From the NCBI GenBank assembly GCA_947175285.1, contig CAMWMM010000075.1, positions 1-13,437 of the forward strand: a stretch of 13,437 bases of DNA. The letters are read 5' to 3'. Source of the stretch: an uncultured Lachnospiraceae bacterium. GTDB lineage: Bacteria > Bacillota_A > Clostridia > Lachnospirales > Lachnospiraceae. This document shows positions 1 to 7,105 of the stretch, in pieces (within the stretch, counting starts at the first letter, position 1; each line of letters opens with the position of its first letter). Below the pieces are notes generated by a model. That model was not told the origin of the DNA. It was given only the letters and a program-made list of their open reading frames with translations, and did not search any database. The position numbers and the translations under genes were made by a program.

Positions 1-411
1 CAGGAAATGCGCAAGATAAATCTGAAGACGGTAGAGAACACGGAGGAAATGCGCAAGATAAATCTGAAGACGGTAGAGAATACGGAGCATATACAGAAAG
101 TGATTCAGGCGGGTATTCAAAAAATTGAATCGTTTCAAGCGGATAATAATGCACAGGCGGCTACGGAAGAAGTTTTGATGGATATGAAAAAGCAGTTAGA
201 AGATTCTTTCCATAAAGAATGCATTAAAGTTTACCGGAATGTGCAGGCTTCCATGATGGACGAAATGGATAAGCAGGCAGCAGCCATTGCCGCAAAACAA
301 CAGGAAAACGGTAAAAAACAGAAATTACTTATGCCTGTAGCGTTTATTACGATGCTGCTTGTTGCTGTGGACATTTTAGTTCATTTATTTAATATTGTAA
401 TACCTTTATAA
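1..411 (+). CDS. Unrecognised coiled-coil protein with C-terminal membrane anchor (5' end outside window)
   Basis: I do not recognise this protein. The frame is open to the left edge (codons CAG, GAA before the first ATG at 7), so the gene probably starts upstream. Neither visible ATG (7, 49) has a properly spaced Shine-Dalgarno sequence. Counting from the ATG at 7, residues 1-14 and 15-28 are the same 14-residue unit (MRKINLKTVENTE plus E or H). Residues 29-105 are charged and Gln/Lys/Glu-rich with no Pro or Gly clusters, as expected for a helical coiled coil. Residues about 109-131 are a hydrophobic segment (LLMPVAFITMLLVAVDILVH), with almost nothing after it. That layout suggests a tail-anchored membrane protein with a cytoplasmic coiled coil. 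The next gene starts 54 bases downstream without a clear terminator between, so co-transcription is possible. Reality as a gene is fairly sure; function is unknown. Confidence 0.7.
   Translation, partial: QEMRKINLKTVENTEEMRKINLKTVENTEHIQKVIQAGIQKIESFQADNNAQAATEEVLMDMKKQLEDSFHKECIKVYRNVQASMMDEMDKQAAAIAAKQQENGKKQKLLMPVAFITMLLVAVDILVHLFNIVIPL
2..87 (+). repeat. Two tandem copies of a 42-bp in-frame repeat
   Basis: Bases 2-45 and 44-87 match at an offset of 42 with a single difference (C at 39, T at 81). The unit is 14 codons, so the reading frame is kept and the protein carries two near-identical 14-residue blocks. The bases just before the first copy (CAG GAA) resemble the junction between copies (GAG GAA), so more copies may lie to the left of the window. 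Confidence 0.9.
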
Positions 412-465
412 TTCTGTTGCAGGACAGGATGCTGACGGAGAAGAAGAAAAAGGAATCGCATTATC

Positions 466-1086
466 ATGGGAAGACTTAAGTTTAAACCGGGAAATATGTT
501 ATATCCTCTGCCTGCGGTGTTAGTCAGTGCGGCAGATAAGGCGGGAAACAGCAATTTGATAACAATAGCATGGACAGGGACTGTCTGTACCGCGCCTCCA
601 ATGGTTTCCATTTCCGTGAAGCCGGAGAGATATTCTTATCATATGATAGAGGAAACCGGAGAATTTGTTATTAACCTGACGACGGAAAAACTTAGCTTTG
701 CAGCGGATTATTGCGGAGTGAAAAGCGGTAAAGATGTTGATAAGTGGGAAAAGACGCACTTGACGCCGATACCGGGGGATGTGGTTAAAGTTCCTATGGT
801 GAAAGAAAGTCCTGTGAATCTGGAATGTAAAGTGATTGAGAAAAAAGAACTTGGTTCCCATCATATGTTCCTGGCGGAAGTTGTGGCGGTGCATGTGGAT
901 GAAAAATATATGGACAAAAAGGGCAAATTTCATTTAAATGACGCCAAACCGCTTGTATATTCGCATGGCAGATACCTGTCCACAGGAAAAGAAATAGGTT
1001 TCTTCGGATACAGCGTCAAAAATGCGAAGAGAATTTCTAAGCCTGCTGAAAGACGCAGGGCAAGAAATTCTAAGGCTTCGCATTGA
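466..1086 (+). CDS. Flavin reductase-like FMN-binding protein
   Basis: A 206-residue protein of the flavin reductase-like / FMN-binding split-barrel family, probably binding FMN and reducing a flavin or another small acceptor with NAD(P)H. Family features visible: a short N-terminal lead (residues 10-20, NMLYPLPAVLV), the flavin-contact strand pair NSNLITIAWTGTV (28-40) and PPMVSISVKPERYSYHMI (44-61), then EFVINL (66-71), and the late SHGRYLSTG (166-174). Length is usual or slightly long for the family. The start ATG follows AAAAGGAA at 447-454. The C-terminus from residue 186 (NAKRISKPAERRRARNSKASH) is very basic and is encoded entirely by a long imperfect palindrome (1021-1084), so this tail looks added rather than part of the fold. 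The stop codon touches the terminator hairpin. Physiological substrate is not evident. Confidence 0.88.
   Translation: MGRLKFKPGNMLYPLPAVLVSAADKAGNSNLITIAWTGTVCTAPPMVSISVKPERYSYHMIEETGEFVINLTTEKLSFAADYCGVKSGKDVDKWEKTHLTPIPGDVVKVPMVKESPVNLECKVIEKKELGSHHMFLAEVVAVHVDEKYMDKKGKFHLNDAKPLVYSHGRYLSTGKEIGFFGYSVKNAKRISKPAERRRARNSKASH
1021..1084 (-). terminator. Long imperfect palindrome, possible terminator for dinB
   Basis: The outer arms AATGCGAAG (1021-1029) and CTTCGCATT (1076-1084) are perfectly complementary. The next arms AGAATTTCT (1030-1038) and AGAAATTCT (1063-1071) also pair, with a 4-base bulge (1072-1075), and a short inner stem (CCTGC 1042-1046 with GCAGG 1055-1059) caps it. Read on the minus strand, the stem ends in a run of five T (1018-1022), so it could end transcription from dinB. 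It lies inside the last 21 codons of the converging flavin reductase gene. The palindrome is certain; the terminator role is inference. Confidence 0.5.
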
Positions 1087-1123
1087 AGAATGCCTTGAAA
1101 GGCATTCTTCATATTTTATTTTA
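1085..1123 (+). terminator. Rho-independent terminator after the flavin reductase gene
   Basis: Perfect 11-bp stem GAAGAATGCCT (1085-1095) with AGGCATTCTTC (1100-1110) around a TGAA loop, followed by a T-rich tail (ATATTTTATTTT). It overlaps the flavin reductase stop codon at its left end, and its tail reaches the last codon of dinB on the other strand. Confidence 0.85.
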
Positions 1124-2353
1124 AGATTTTGGATGGAGCAGACTGCCGCGTACAATGGCATCGGCTCCATATTTTTGTCGAATGGAATCCAGCGCTTTTT
1201 CAAGCCGGACTTCTTTCTGCCCTGAAATATGAGAGCGGGAGGGGGGTTCCCCGGCATTGGCAGCCGGCAGGTCAAATAAATTGAGCTGTACGGGCTCTGC
1301 TTCGGACAAAAGCTTGGAAGAACGAACCCCCAGCAATCGTATCGGGGTGCCGTCCCAAAGTTCGTCAAGAAGACCGCATGCGGTGTGATATATGGTATCG
1401 CTGCCGGCAGTTGGTGTTTGCAGAGTTGTTTGATGAGAGACTTTTTTGAATGTATTATATTTGATTTCCACGCTTATCATTTCCGCGACCTGTCCCGAAG
1501 CTCTTAAACGGCGCGCAACAGATTCTGACAAGACAAGAAGAGTGTGGCGGGCTTCCTCTTTGGTTGTGGCGTCCTTGCTGAGTGTTGTGGAATTGCCGAT
1601 GCTTTTTTCGTCAGGCTGGATTGTTTCCACAACGGCGTTATCAATGCCGTTGGCATACTCCCAGAGTGTCTTTCCGTGGCTTTTTAAATGCGCTGTTAAA
1701 ATGGAGACATCGGTTTTTGCCAAATCCCCAATGGTTATAATTTCCAGTTTGTGCAGAGTCTCTACACTTGAACGACCACACAGAAACAGAGAAGAAACAG
1801 GAAGAGGCCACATCTTTTCCTGAATTTCATGAGAATAAAGCGTATGGACGAGATTGGGTTTCCTGAAATCGGACGCCATTTTAGCAAGCACCTTACGGTC
1901 GGATATACCGATATTAACGGTAAAGCCGAGCGTCTTTTCTACCTGCATACGAATATGTTCGGCAGCGTCTTCCGGGGATGGAAAAAGTTTCCTGATTGGG
2001 TTATAGTCCATGTAACATTCATCAACGCTGACCTGTTCAATATCAGGGCAGATATCGGAAAGAAGCTGCATCAGTTCATGACTTCTCCTGTTGTATAGGG
2101 CATGGTTCGGCTGCTCAATAAGAAGATTTGGACATTTACGCATCGCATTGACAATTGGTTCGCCTGTTGTAATGCCATAGGCTTTTGCAGGAATGGATTT
2201 GGCAAGTACGACCCCGTGTCTTTTTGCCATGTCGCCGCCGATAATGGCAGGAATCGTGCGCAAATCAACGTCCGAGCCGTGTTGCAGTTTGTCCAATGCA
2301 CTCCAGCTAAGATATGCGGAATTTACATCAATATGGAAAATAATTCTGTCCAT
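1121..2353 (-). CDS. dinB: DNA polymerase IV (Y-family translesion polymerase)
   Basis: A 410-residue Y-family polymerase that copies past damaged template bases, with low fidelity, during replication stress. Catalytic carboxylates are visible: Asp9 in HIDVNSAYLSW and Asp111-Glu112 in SVDECYMDY. Tyr14 is in the steric-gate position. The finger segment AKSIPAKAYGITTGEP (51-66), palm strand VNIGISDRKVLAKMASDFRKP (146-166), a thumb with helix-hairpin-helix (about 185-235) and the little-finger domain (about 240-350) follow in order. QLNLF at 356-360 is a canonical sliding-clamp binding motif. The frame is open 11 codons further upstream, but ATG at 2353 was chosen because it has GGGGGA about 6 bases before it and starts the protein as MDRIIFHIDVNS, as in the family. 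A promoter lies at 2390-2418. I saw no Gram-positive LexA box (GAAC-N4-GTTC) upstream, so SOS control is not supported here. Transcribed towards the flavin reductase gene. Confidence 0.96.
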   Translation of the reverse strand: MDRIIFHIDVNSAYLSWSALDKLQHGSDVDLRTIPAIIGGDMAKRHGVVLAKSIPAKAYGITTGEPIVNAMRKCPNLLIEQPNHALYNRRSHELMQLLSDICPDIEQVSVDECYMDYNPIRKLFPSPEDAAEHIRMQVEKTLGFTVNIGISDRKVLAKMASDFRKPNLVHTLYSHEIQEKMWPLPVSSLFLCGRSSVETLHKLEIITIGDLAKTDVSILTAHLKSHGKTLWEYANGIDNAVVETIQPDEKSIGNSTTLSKDATTKEEARHTLLVLSESVARRLRASGQVAEMISVEIKYNTFKKVSHQTTLQTPTAGSDTIYHTACGLLDELWDGTPIRLLGVRSSKLLSEAEPVQLNLFDLPAANAGEPPSRSHISGQKEVRLEKALDSIRQKYGADAIVRGSLLHPKS

Positions 2354-2389
2354 AACACATCCCCCGATTAAATGACGTTTTCTCACCCT

Positions 2390-2418
2390 AGTATATCACG
2401 AATGAATCGGAGTGACAC
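2390..2418 (-). promoter_or_regulatory. Predicted sigma-A promoter of dinB
   Basis: On the minus strand GTGTCA (2413-2418) and TATACT (2390-2395) are separated by 17 bases. The predicted start near 2383 gives a leader of about 30 bases ahead of the dinB ATG. Confidence 0.6.
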
Positions 2419-2429
2419 GGGAATATATC

Positions 2430-2458
2430 TTTACTTTTCGTGGAAATACTGATAAAAT
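2430..2458 (+). promoter_or_regulatory. Predicted sigma-A promoter of the M23 peptidase gene
   Basis: TTTACT (2430-2435) and TAAAAT (2453-2458) are 17 bases apart. Transcription would start near 2465, the first base of the WalR-like site. Confidence 0.55.
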
Positions 2459-2464
2459 AAGAAA

Positions 2465-2481
2465 TGTTACGAAAATGTTAC
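2465..2481 (+). promoter_or_regulatory. WalR (YycF)-like tandem binding site
   Basis: Seen: TGTTAC (2465-2470), five bases, TGTTAC (2476-2481). This fits exactly the tandem WalR consensus known from low-GC Gram-positives, TGT(A/T)A(A/T/C)-N5-TGT(A/T)A(A/T/C). WalRK is the two-component system that controls cell-wall hydrolases, and the gene downstream encodes one. The box covers the predicted transcription start, a placement that would suit repression more than activation unless another promoter lies downstream. WalR identity is inference from motif plus target type. Confidence 0.6.
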
Positions 2482-2521
2482 AATGTGAAAAACGGTCTTG
2501 AAAGAAAAATGGTATTTATTT

Positions 2522-4090
2522 ATGGCAAACAGATATTATAAAAAGATGAAAATTGCATATATTAAAGTTGCGGTACTTGCATCGACTGCTGCGGCTTTTT
2601 TGCTGCCGCACTATCAGAAGCTGGAAAGTACCGGAGATAATATGTTTACGGTATATTTGAATGGACAAACCGTAGGCGTTGTAGGTAATATGGACGGAAT
2701 TGATAACTGCCTGATTGATGCGCGGAAAAGAATTGCGGGTTCCAGTGACGAAATGGTACTTGTTGACAGCGATGTCACTTTTGAAGGGCAGGAAGTGCTG
2801 TGGGGAGAAATTGATGATGAAAGTGCCATCACGGATAATATGGTAACGGTTCTCCGCGGCGATATCAAGGAAACGTTGAATCGTGCTTATACAGTGAAAA
2901 TCAATGAATATACAGTCAATCTTTCCAGTGCGGAAGAAGTGCTTGCCCTGCTGCAGGCATCATTAGGAAAATATGATGAGGGAAAAGAATATTATGTGGA
3001 CCTTGTGATGGATCCTAAGCGGGAATTGAATGTTCTTACGACGGCTATCTATGCTAAAGAAGATGCACAGAAGGAAGAAGAGGAACTCATGGTAAGCGCC
3101 GGTATCGATGCGCAGCTGGATGAAATCTTTGCAGCAGTGGAGCCGGACAAGGAGAAAGATTTCTCAGATTATGATCTTGGACTGATATCCATAGATTTTG
3201 GCGATACGGTCGAAGTGGTGGAAGCATATTTGCAGGACTATGAGATTACTTCGCTGGCAGATGCGATTGATGAAGTGACAAAAGAGCAGGAAAAAGAGCA
3301 GATATATGAAGTTGTATCGGGCGATTCGCTTTCCCGCATTGCACAGCAGAATTCGCTGACACTCGAAGCGTTGATTGCTATGAACGAAACGATTGAAAAT
3401 GAAAATTCTATTATCCGCGTCGGGGACGAGCTGATTGTCACGGTGCCGGAACCTGAACTTTCGGTGGAGCGAACCGAGCAGGTTTATTATGAAGAAGATT
3501 ATGAAGCGGAAATTATTTACGTAGATAATGATGACTGGTATACGACGCAGACAAAAACGCTGCAGGAGCCATCGGCGGGACACAGAATCGTTGTGGCGGA
3601 TGTATATTACCGTAACAAAGAGGAAGTGAACCGGGAAATTCTGAAAGAAGAAATTACGTATGAAGCAGTCCCCAAAATTGTAGAACGGGGAACAAAAATT
3701 CCGCCGACTTATATCAAACCGATTTCGGGGGGAAGATTGTCATCAGGCTTCGGCAGAAGAAATGCACCGACCAAAGGAGCGAGTACCTATCACAAAGGAA
3801 TTGACTGGGCAACGCCGACCGGTACGGCGGTTATGGCATCTTCCGCAGGCACGGTTGTCAAAGCCGGATGGGGAAGCGGATATGGTTATGTGGTCTATAT
3901 CCGGCATGCCGACGGCAGAGAGACCAGATACGGTCATTTGAGCAAAATATTGGTATCCACAGGTCAGACGGTGTCTCAGGGACAAAAGATTGCACTGAGC
4001 GGAAATACCGGCGTCAGCACGGGACCTCACGTGCATTTTGAAATATTAATTAATGGTTCCCAGGTGAATCCTTTGAACTATTTGAATTAA
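2522..4090 (+). CDS. Membrane-anchored or secreted LysM/G5/M23 peptidoglycan endopeptidase
   Basis: A 522-residue cell-wall protein predicted to cleave peptide cross-bridges in peptidoglycan outside the membrane. Order: hydrophobic helix at about 9-28 (signal anchor), an acidic region of unknown fold (about 40-255), a LysM wall-binding domain (about 261-309, YEVVSGDSLSRIAQQN), a G5-like domain (about 320-392, ending VERGTK), and a C-terminal LytM/M23 domain (403-522). Zinc ligands of M23 are present: His424 and Asp428 in YHKGID, and His505 in HVHFE. His472 (YGHLS) and His503 complete the active site, so it should be active. The start is uncertain: the frame also allows TTG at 2498 and ATG at 2546, and none has a good ribosome binding site. 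ATG 2522 keeps basic residues before the helix. It lies just upstream of murA and has a WalR-like box in its leader, consistent with regulated wall growth. No clear terminator follows. Confidence 0.9.
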   Translation: MANRYYKKMKIAYIKVAVLASTAAAFLLPHYQKLESTGDNMFTVYLNGQTVGVVGNMDGIDNCLIDARKRIAGSSDEMVLVDSDVTFEGQEVLWGEIDDESAITDNMVTVLRGDIKETLNRAYTVKINEYTVNLSSAEEVLALLQASLGKYDEGKEYYVDLVMDPKRELNVLTTAIYAKEDAQKEEEELMVSAGIDAQLDEIFAAVEPDKEKDFSDYDLGLISIDFGDTVEVVEAYLQDYEITSLADAIDEVTKEQEKEQIYEVVSGDSLSRIAQQNSLTLEALIAMNETIENENSIIRVGDELIVTVPEPELSVERTEQVYYEEDYEAEIIYVDNDDWYTTQTKTLQEPSAGHRIVVADVYYRNKEEVNREILKEEITYEAVPKIVERGTKIPPTYIKPISGGRLSSGFGRRNAPTKGASTYHKGIDWATPTGTAVMASSAGTVVKAGWGSGYGYVVYIRHADGRETRYGHLSKILVSTGQTVSQGQKIALSGNTGVSTGPHVHFEILINGSQVNPLNYLN

Positions 4091-4131
4091 TTTTTGAAGT
4101 CTCCGGCAGGAATACTTTGGCAATCTGCCCA

Positions 4132-4159
4132 TTTACAAATGTGAAAATTATGGTATACT
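4132..4159 (+). promoter_or_regulatory. Predicted promoter of murA
   Basis: TTTACA (4132-4137) and TATACT (4154-4159) are 16 bases apart, and the -10 is extended (TGG directly before TATACT). The start would be near 4166, giving an untranslated leader of about 125 bases. The leader holds small hairpins (CTGT/ACAG around 4190-4201, GCCT/AGGC around 4222-4233), but no riboswitch or terminator that I recognise. Confidence 0.65.
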
Positions 4160-4289
4160 GTAAGGTAATTATTACAATAATAAAAGCATCTGTGGAAACA
4201 GAAGCATCTTTGATAAAAATGCCTGTATAGGCAGTCAGTAAAATAAAATAATATTTGCATTTGCAATGGAATAATACAGGGGACTATAT

Positions 4290-5582
4290 ATGGAACAATA
4301 TGCGATTAAAGGTGGAAATCCGTTAGTCGGAGAAGTGGAGATAGGCGGTGCCAAAAATGCCGCACTTGCTATTTTAGCCGCTGCTGTTATGACGGATGAA
4401 ACCGTTTTGATAGAAAATGTACCAGATGTAAGAGATACCAATGTTTTGTTACAGGCAATGGAAAGTATCGGCGTCATTGTCACGAAATTAGACAGACATA
4501 CCGTAAAAGTCAACGCATCCCAGATTCATGATTTAGTGATTGAGGATGATTATATTAAAAAAATAAGAGCGTCCTATTATTTGTTAGGCGCATTGCTTGG
4601 AAAATATAAAAAAGCTGAAGTAGCGCTGCCGGGCGGCTGCAATATCGGGCTTCGTCCGATAGACCAGCATATCAAGGGCTTCCGTGCTTTAGGCGCAAAT
4701 GTCAGGATTGAACACGGACTGATTATCACCGAGACGGAGAGGTTAGTCGGTAATCATATTTATATGGATGTTGTTACGGTAGGTGCGACCATTAATGTAA
4801 TGATGGCGGCAGTTATGGCGGAGGGACAGACCATTATAGAGAATGCGGCAAAGGAACCTCACGTTGTAGATTTAGCCAATTTCCTGAATAGTATGGGCGC
4901 AAATATTAAGGGTGCCGGTACGGATGTGATTCGTATTAAAGGCGTTTCCAAACTGCATGGAACGGAGTATGTGATTATTCCCGACCAGATTGAAGCAGGT
5001 ACATTTATGTTTGCGGCAGCAGTAACCAAGGGAGACGTAACAGTCAAAAATGTAATTCCCAAGCACTTGGAATCCATCAGCGCCAAATTGCTTGAAATCG
5101 GTTGCGAAGTGGAAGAATCGGATGATGCTGTACGTGTCGTTGCGTCGAAACCGCTTGGACATACACATGTAAAAACACTGCCTTATCCGGGATTTCCGAC
5201 GGATATGCAGCCGCAGATTACAGTGACGCTCGGGCTTTCCGGTGGTACAAGCATTGTTACGGAGAGTATTTTTGAAAACCGTTTCAAATACGTTGATGAA
5301 CTTACCAGAATGGGCGCGAATATTAAAGTAGAGGGAAATACTGCGATTATCGACGGTGTAGGTAAATATACCGGAGCCGGTATTTCAGCCCCTGATTTGC
5401 GCGCCGGTGCAGCGCTTGTCATTGCTGCTCTTGCCGCAGAGGGAACAACGACGATTGATGATATTAAATATATTGAGCGTGGTTATGAAGATTTTGATTT
5501 GAAATTGCAGTCATTAGGTGCGCAGATTGAGAAAGTCACCACGGACAGAGAAGTAAAGAAGTTCAAATTCAAAGTTTCATAA
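4290..5582 (+). CDS. murA: UDP-N-acetylglucosamine 1-carboxyvinyltransferase (MurA)
   Basis: Cytoplasmic enzyme of the first committed peptidoglycan step: it transfers enolpyruvate from phosphoenolpyruvate to UDP-N-acetylglucosamine. The 430-residue length is usual. Key residues sit close to Escherichia coli MurA numbering: Lys22-Asn23 in GGAKNAAL, the loop cysteine Cys117 in PGGCNIGLRPID (so fosfomycin sensitivity is expected from this position), Asp305 in PGFPTDMQPQ, Arg371 in DLRAGAAL and Arg397 in IERGYE. The ATG is preceded by AGGGGAC about 8 bases upstream. Many Gram-positives carry two MurA paralogues; this window shows one, and I cannot tell which type it is. It has its own promoter (4132-4159) and follows a wall hydrolase gene. 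No strong terminator is visible before the metK promoter. Confidence 0.96.
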   Translation: MEQYAIKGGNPLVGEVEIGGAKNAALAILAAAVMTDETVLIENVPDVRDTNVLLQAMESIGVIVTKLDRHTVKVNASQIHDLVIEDDYIKKIRASYYLLGALLGKYKKAEVALPGGCNIGLRPIDQHIKGFRALGANVRIEHGLIITETERLVGNHIYMDVVTVGATINVMMAAVMAEGQTIIENAAKEPHVVDLANFLNSMGANIKGAGTDVIRIKGVSKLHGTEYVIIPDQIEAGTFMFAAAVTKGDVTVKNVIPKHLESISAKLLEIGCEVEESDDAVRVVASKPLGHTHVKTLPYPGFPTDMQPQITVTLGLSGGTSIVTESIFENRFKYVDELTRMGANIKVEGNTAIIDGVGKYTGAGISAPDLRAGAALVIAALAAEGTTTIDDIKYIERGYEDFDLKLQSLGAQIEKVTTDREVKKFKFKVS

Positions 5583-5588
5583 TACCTA

Positions 5589-5617
5589 TTGACAGCAGGG
5601 AAGAACTGGTGTATATA
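5589..5617 (+). promoter_or_regulatory. Predicted sigma-A promoter of the metK transcript
   Basis: Consensus TTGACA (5589-5594) and TATATA (5612-5617), separated by 17 bases. The start near 5624 puts the whole riboswitch in the leader. The -35 box begins only 7 bases after the murA stop codon. Confidence 0.75.
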
Positions 5618-5651
5618 TATCTACAGATATAAAAATTTAATACAATGTTTT

Positions 5652-5764
5652 CTCTTATTCAGAGTGGTGGAGATACATAGGATCGATGAAACCACGGCAA
5701 CCCCTATATGGAAGGTGCTAACCTGAGCGAACAAACTGCCCTTATGGCAATCGAACAATAAGAG
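5652..5764 (+). promoter_or_regulatory. SAM-I (S-box) riboswitch aptamer controlling metK
   Basis: The P1 arms are CTCTTATT (5652-5659) and AATAAGAG (5757-5764), fully complementary. Conserved S-box elements appear in order: AGAGTGGTGGAG (5661-5672), GATGAAACCACGGCAACC (the kink-turn and core, 5685-5702), AAGGTGCTAACCTGAG (5713-5728) and a P4 hairpin TGCC/GGCA. SAM binding stabilises P1 and allows the downstream terminator to form. The AATAAG of the 3' P1 arm can alternatively pair with CTTATT (5791-5796) in the terminator's 5' arm, which is the expected antiterminator. It sits directly upstream of SAM synthetase, a classic S-box target, giving end-product feedback. Confidence 0.95.
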
Positions 5765-5785
5765 GATTTGATTATTGGCTGTCAG

Positions 5786-5813
5786 GTCCGCTTATTTCGA
5801 TAAGCGGACTTTT
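5786..5813 (+). terminator. Riboswitch-controlled intrinsic terminator
   Basis: Perfect 10-bp stem GTCCGCTTAT (5786-5795) / ATAAGCGGAC (5800-5809) closed by a very stable TTCG tetraloop and followed by TTTT. It lies 21 bases after the aptamer and 33 bases before the metK start codon, as expected for a transcription-off SAM-I switch. Confidence 0.93.
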
Positions 5814-5846
5814 AAATTTACTTTATACAAAAAGGAGAATAAAAAA

Positions 5847-7055
5847 ATGGAAAAAAGACTATTCACTTCCGAATCAGTAACAGAAGGACATCCTGACAAA
5901 GTCTGCGATGCGATATCCGATGCGATTTTGGATGCCTGCATGGAAAAAGACCCGATGAGCCGTGTTGCTTGTGAAACTGCAACTTGTACAGGGTTCGTAC
6001 TGGTAACAGGAGAAATAACCACAAATGCTTATGTTGACATTCAGAAAATTGTACGTGAAACCGTAAAAGAAATCGGTTATACGAAATCAGAGTATGGTTT
6101 TGACGGCAATACATGTGCGGTTATGGTAGCGATTGACGAGCAGTCCGCAGATATTGCAATGGGCGTTGACAAAGCGTTAGAAGCCAAACAGCAGGAAAGC
6201 GCTGCTGTAGAAAACAAAATGTCCGATGCTGAAATCGAAGCAATCGGCGCAGGCGATCAGGGTATGATGTTCGGTTATGCAACAAACGAAACAGAGGAAT
6301 ATATGCCTTACCCGATTTCTCTTGCACACAAGCTTGCCCTGCAGCTTACAAAAGTAAGAAAAGACGGCACTTTAAAATATTTAAGACCGGACGGCAAGAG
6401 CCAGGTTTCCGTAGAATATGATGAGAATGGCAAACCGGTAAGACTTGAAGCTGTTGTATTATCCACACAGCATGATGATGATGTAACACAGGAGCAGATT
6501 CATGAAGACATTAAGAAATATGTATTTGATCCGGTACTTCCGAAAGAACTTGTAGATGCTGATACAAAATTCTTCATTAATCCGACTGGACGTTTCGTAA
6601 TCGGCGGACCTCACGGAGATGCAGGTCTGACAGGACGTAAGATTATCGTAGATACATACGGCGGCTATGCACGTCATGGCGGCGGTGCATTCTCCGGTAA
6701 AGACTGCACGAAAGTTGACCGTTCCGCAGCTTATGCAGCACGTTATGTTGCAAAGAACATCGTAGCGGCAGGACTTGCTGAGAAGTGTGAAATCCAGTTA
6801 TCCTATGCAATCGGCGTGGCACAGCCGACTTCTATTATGGTAGATACTTTCGGCACAGGAAAAGTATCCGATGAGAAAATGGATGAAATCGTTCGTGAGA
6901 ACTTCGATTTACGTCCGGCAGGCATCATCAAGATGTTAGACCTTCGCCGTCCGATTTACAAGCAGACAGCAGCTTACGGACACTTCGGACGTAACGATTT
7001 GGATTTACCTTGGGAGAAATTGGACAAGGTGGATGTGCTGAAGAAGTATTTATAA
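5847..7055 (+). CDS. metK: S-adenosylmethionine synthetase
   Basis: Makes S-adenosylmethionine from methionine and ATP, releasing phosphate and pyrophosphate; a cytoplasmic tetramer in the family. 402 residues, a usual length. Both family signatures are intact: GAGDQG at 134-139 and GGGAFSGKD at 278-286. HPDK (15-18, ATP/metal site), DEQSADI (97-103) and the C-terminal AYGHFGR are also present. An in-frame start 24 codons upstream exists, but that stretch runs through the terminator hairpin. The ATG at 5847 follows AAAGGAG at 5831-5837 and gives the normal N-terminus [18 protein letters not shown]. Expression is controlled by the SAM riboswitch, and a terminator follows the stop codon. Synonymous codon use looks more restricted than in its neighbours, as expected for a highly expressed gene. 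Confidence 0.98.
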   Translation: MEKRLFTSESVTEGHPDKVCDAISDAILDACMEKDPMSRVACETATCTGFVLVTGEITTNAYVDIQKIVRETVKEIGYTKSEYGFDGNTCAVMVAIDEQSADIAMGVDKALEAKQQESAAVENKMSDAEIEAIGAGDQGMMFGYATNETEEYMPYPISLAHKLALQLTKVRKDGTLKYLRPDGKSQVSVEYDENGKPVRLEAVVLSTQHDDDVTQEQIHEDIKKYVFDPVLPKELVDADTKFFINPTGRFVIGGPHGDAGLTGRKIIVDTYGGYARHGGGAFSGKDCTKVDRSAAYAARYVAKNIVAAGLAEKCEIQLSYAIGVAQPTSIMVDTFGTGKVSDEKMDEIVRENFDLRPAGIIKMLDLRRPIYKQTAAYGHFGRNDLDLPWEKLDKVDVLKKYL

Positions 7056-7067
7056 GATAAAGACAGT

Positions 7068-7097
7068 GAGGCTGTTGCTTTTGCGACAGCCTCTTTT
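7068..7097 (+). terminator. Rho-independent terminator after metK
   Basis: Stem GAGGCTGTTGC (7068-7078) / GCGACAGCCTC (7083-7093), 11 bp with one G-U pair, a TTTT loop and a TTTT tail. It starts 12 bases past the metK stop. The converging ATPase gene ends at 7106; in that direction no T run follows the stem. Confidence 0.9.
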
Positions 7098-7105
7098 ACA
7101 GTGTA

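Noticed and set aside
520..933. 137-codon open frame on the minus strand inside the flavin reductase gene
   Set aside because: Antisense to a well-supported gene. The translation is rich in His, Phe and Arg with no family features.
2354..2420. Possible LexA (SOS) operator in front of dinB
   Set aside because: No GAAC-N4-GTTC or close variant is present between the dinB start and its -35 box, so SOS control is not claimed.
4103..4131. Possible terminator after the M23 gene (GGCAG ... CTGCC)
   Set aside because: The stem is only about 5 bp around a long loop, and no T-run follows it.
5775..5846. Longer metK start, 24 codons upstream
   Set aside because: The extension runs through the riboswitch terminator hairpin, lacks a suitable ribosome binding site, and is absent from the normal MetK N-terminus.
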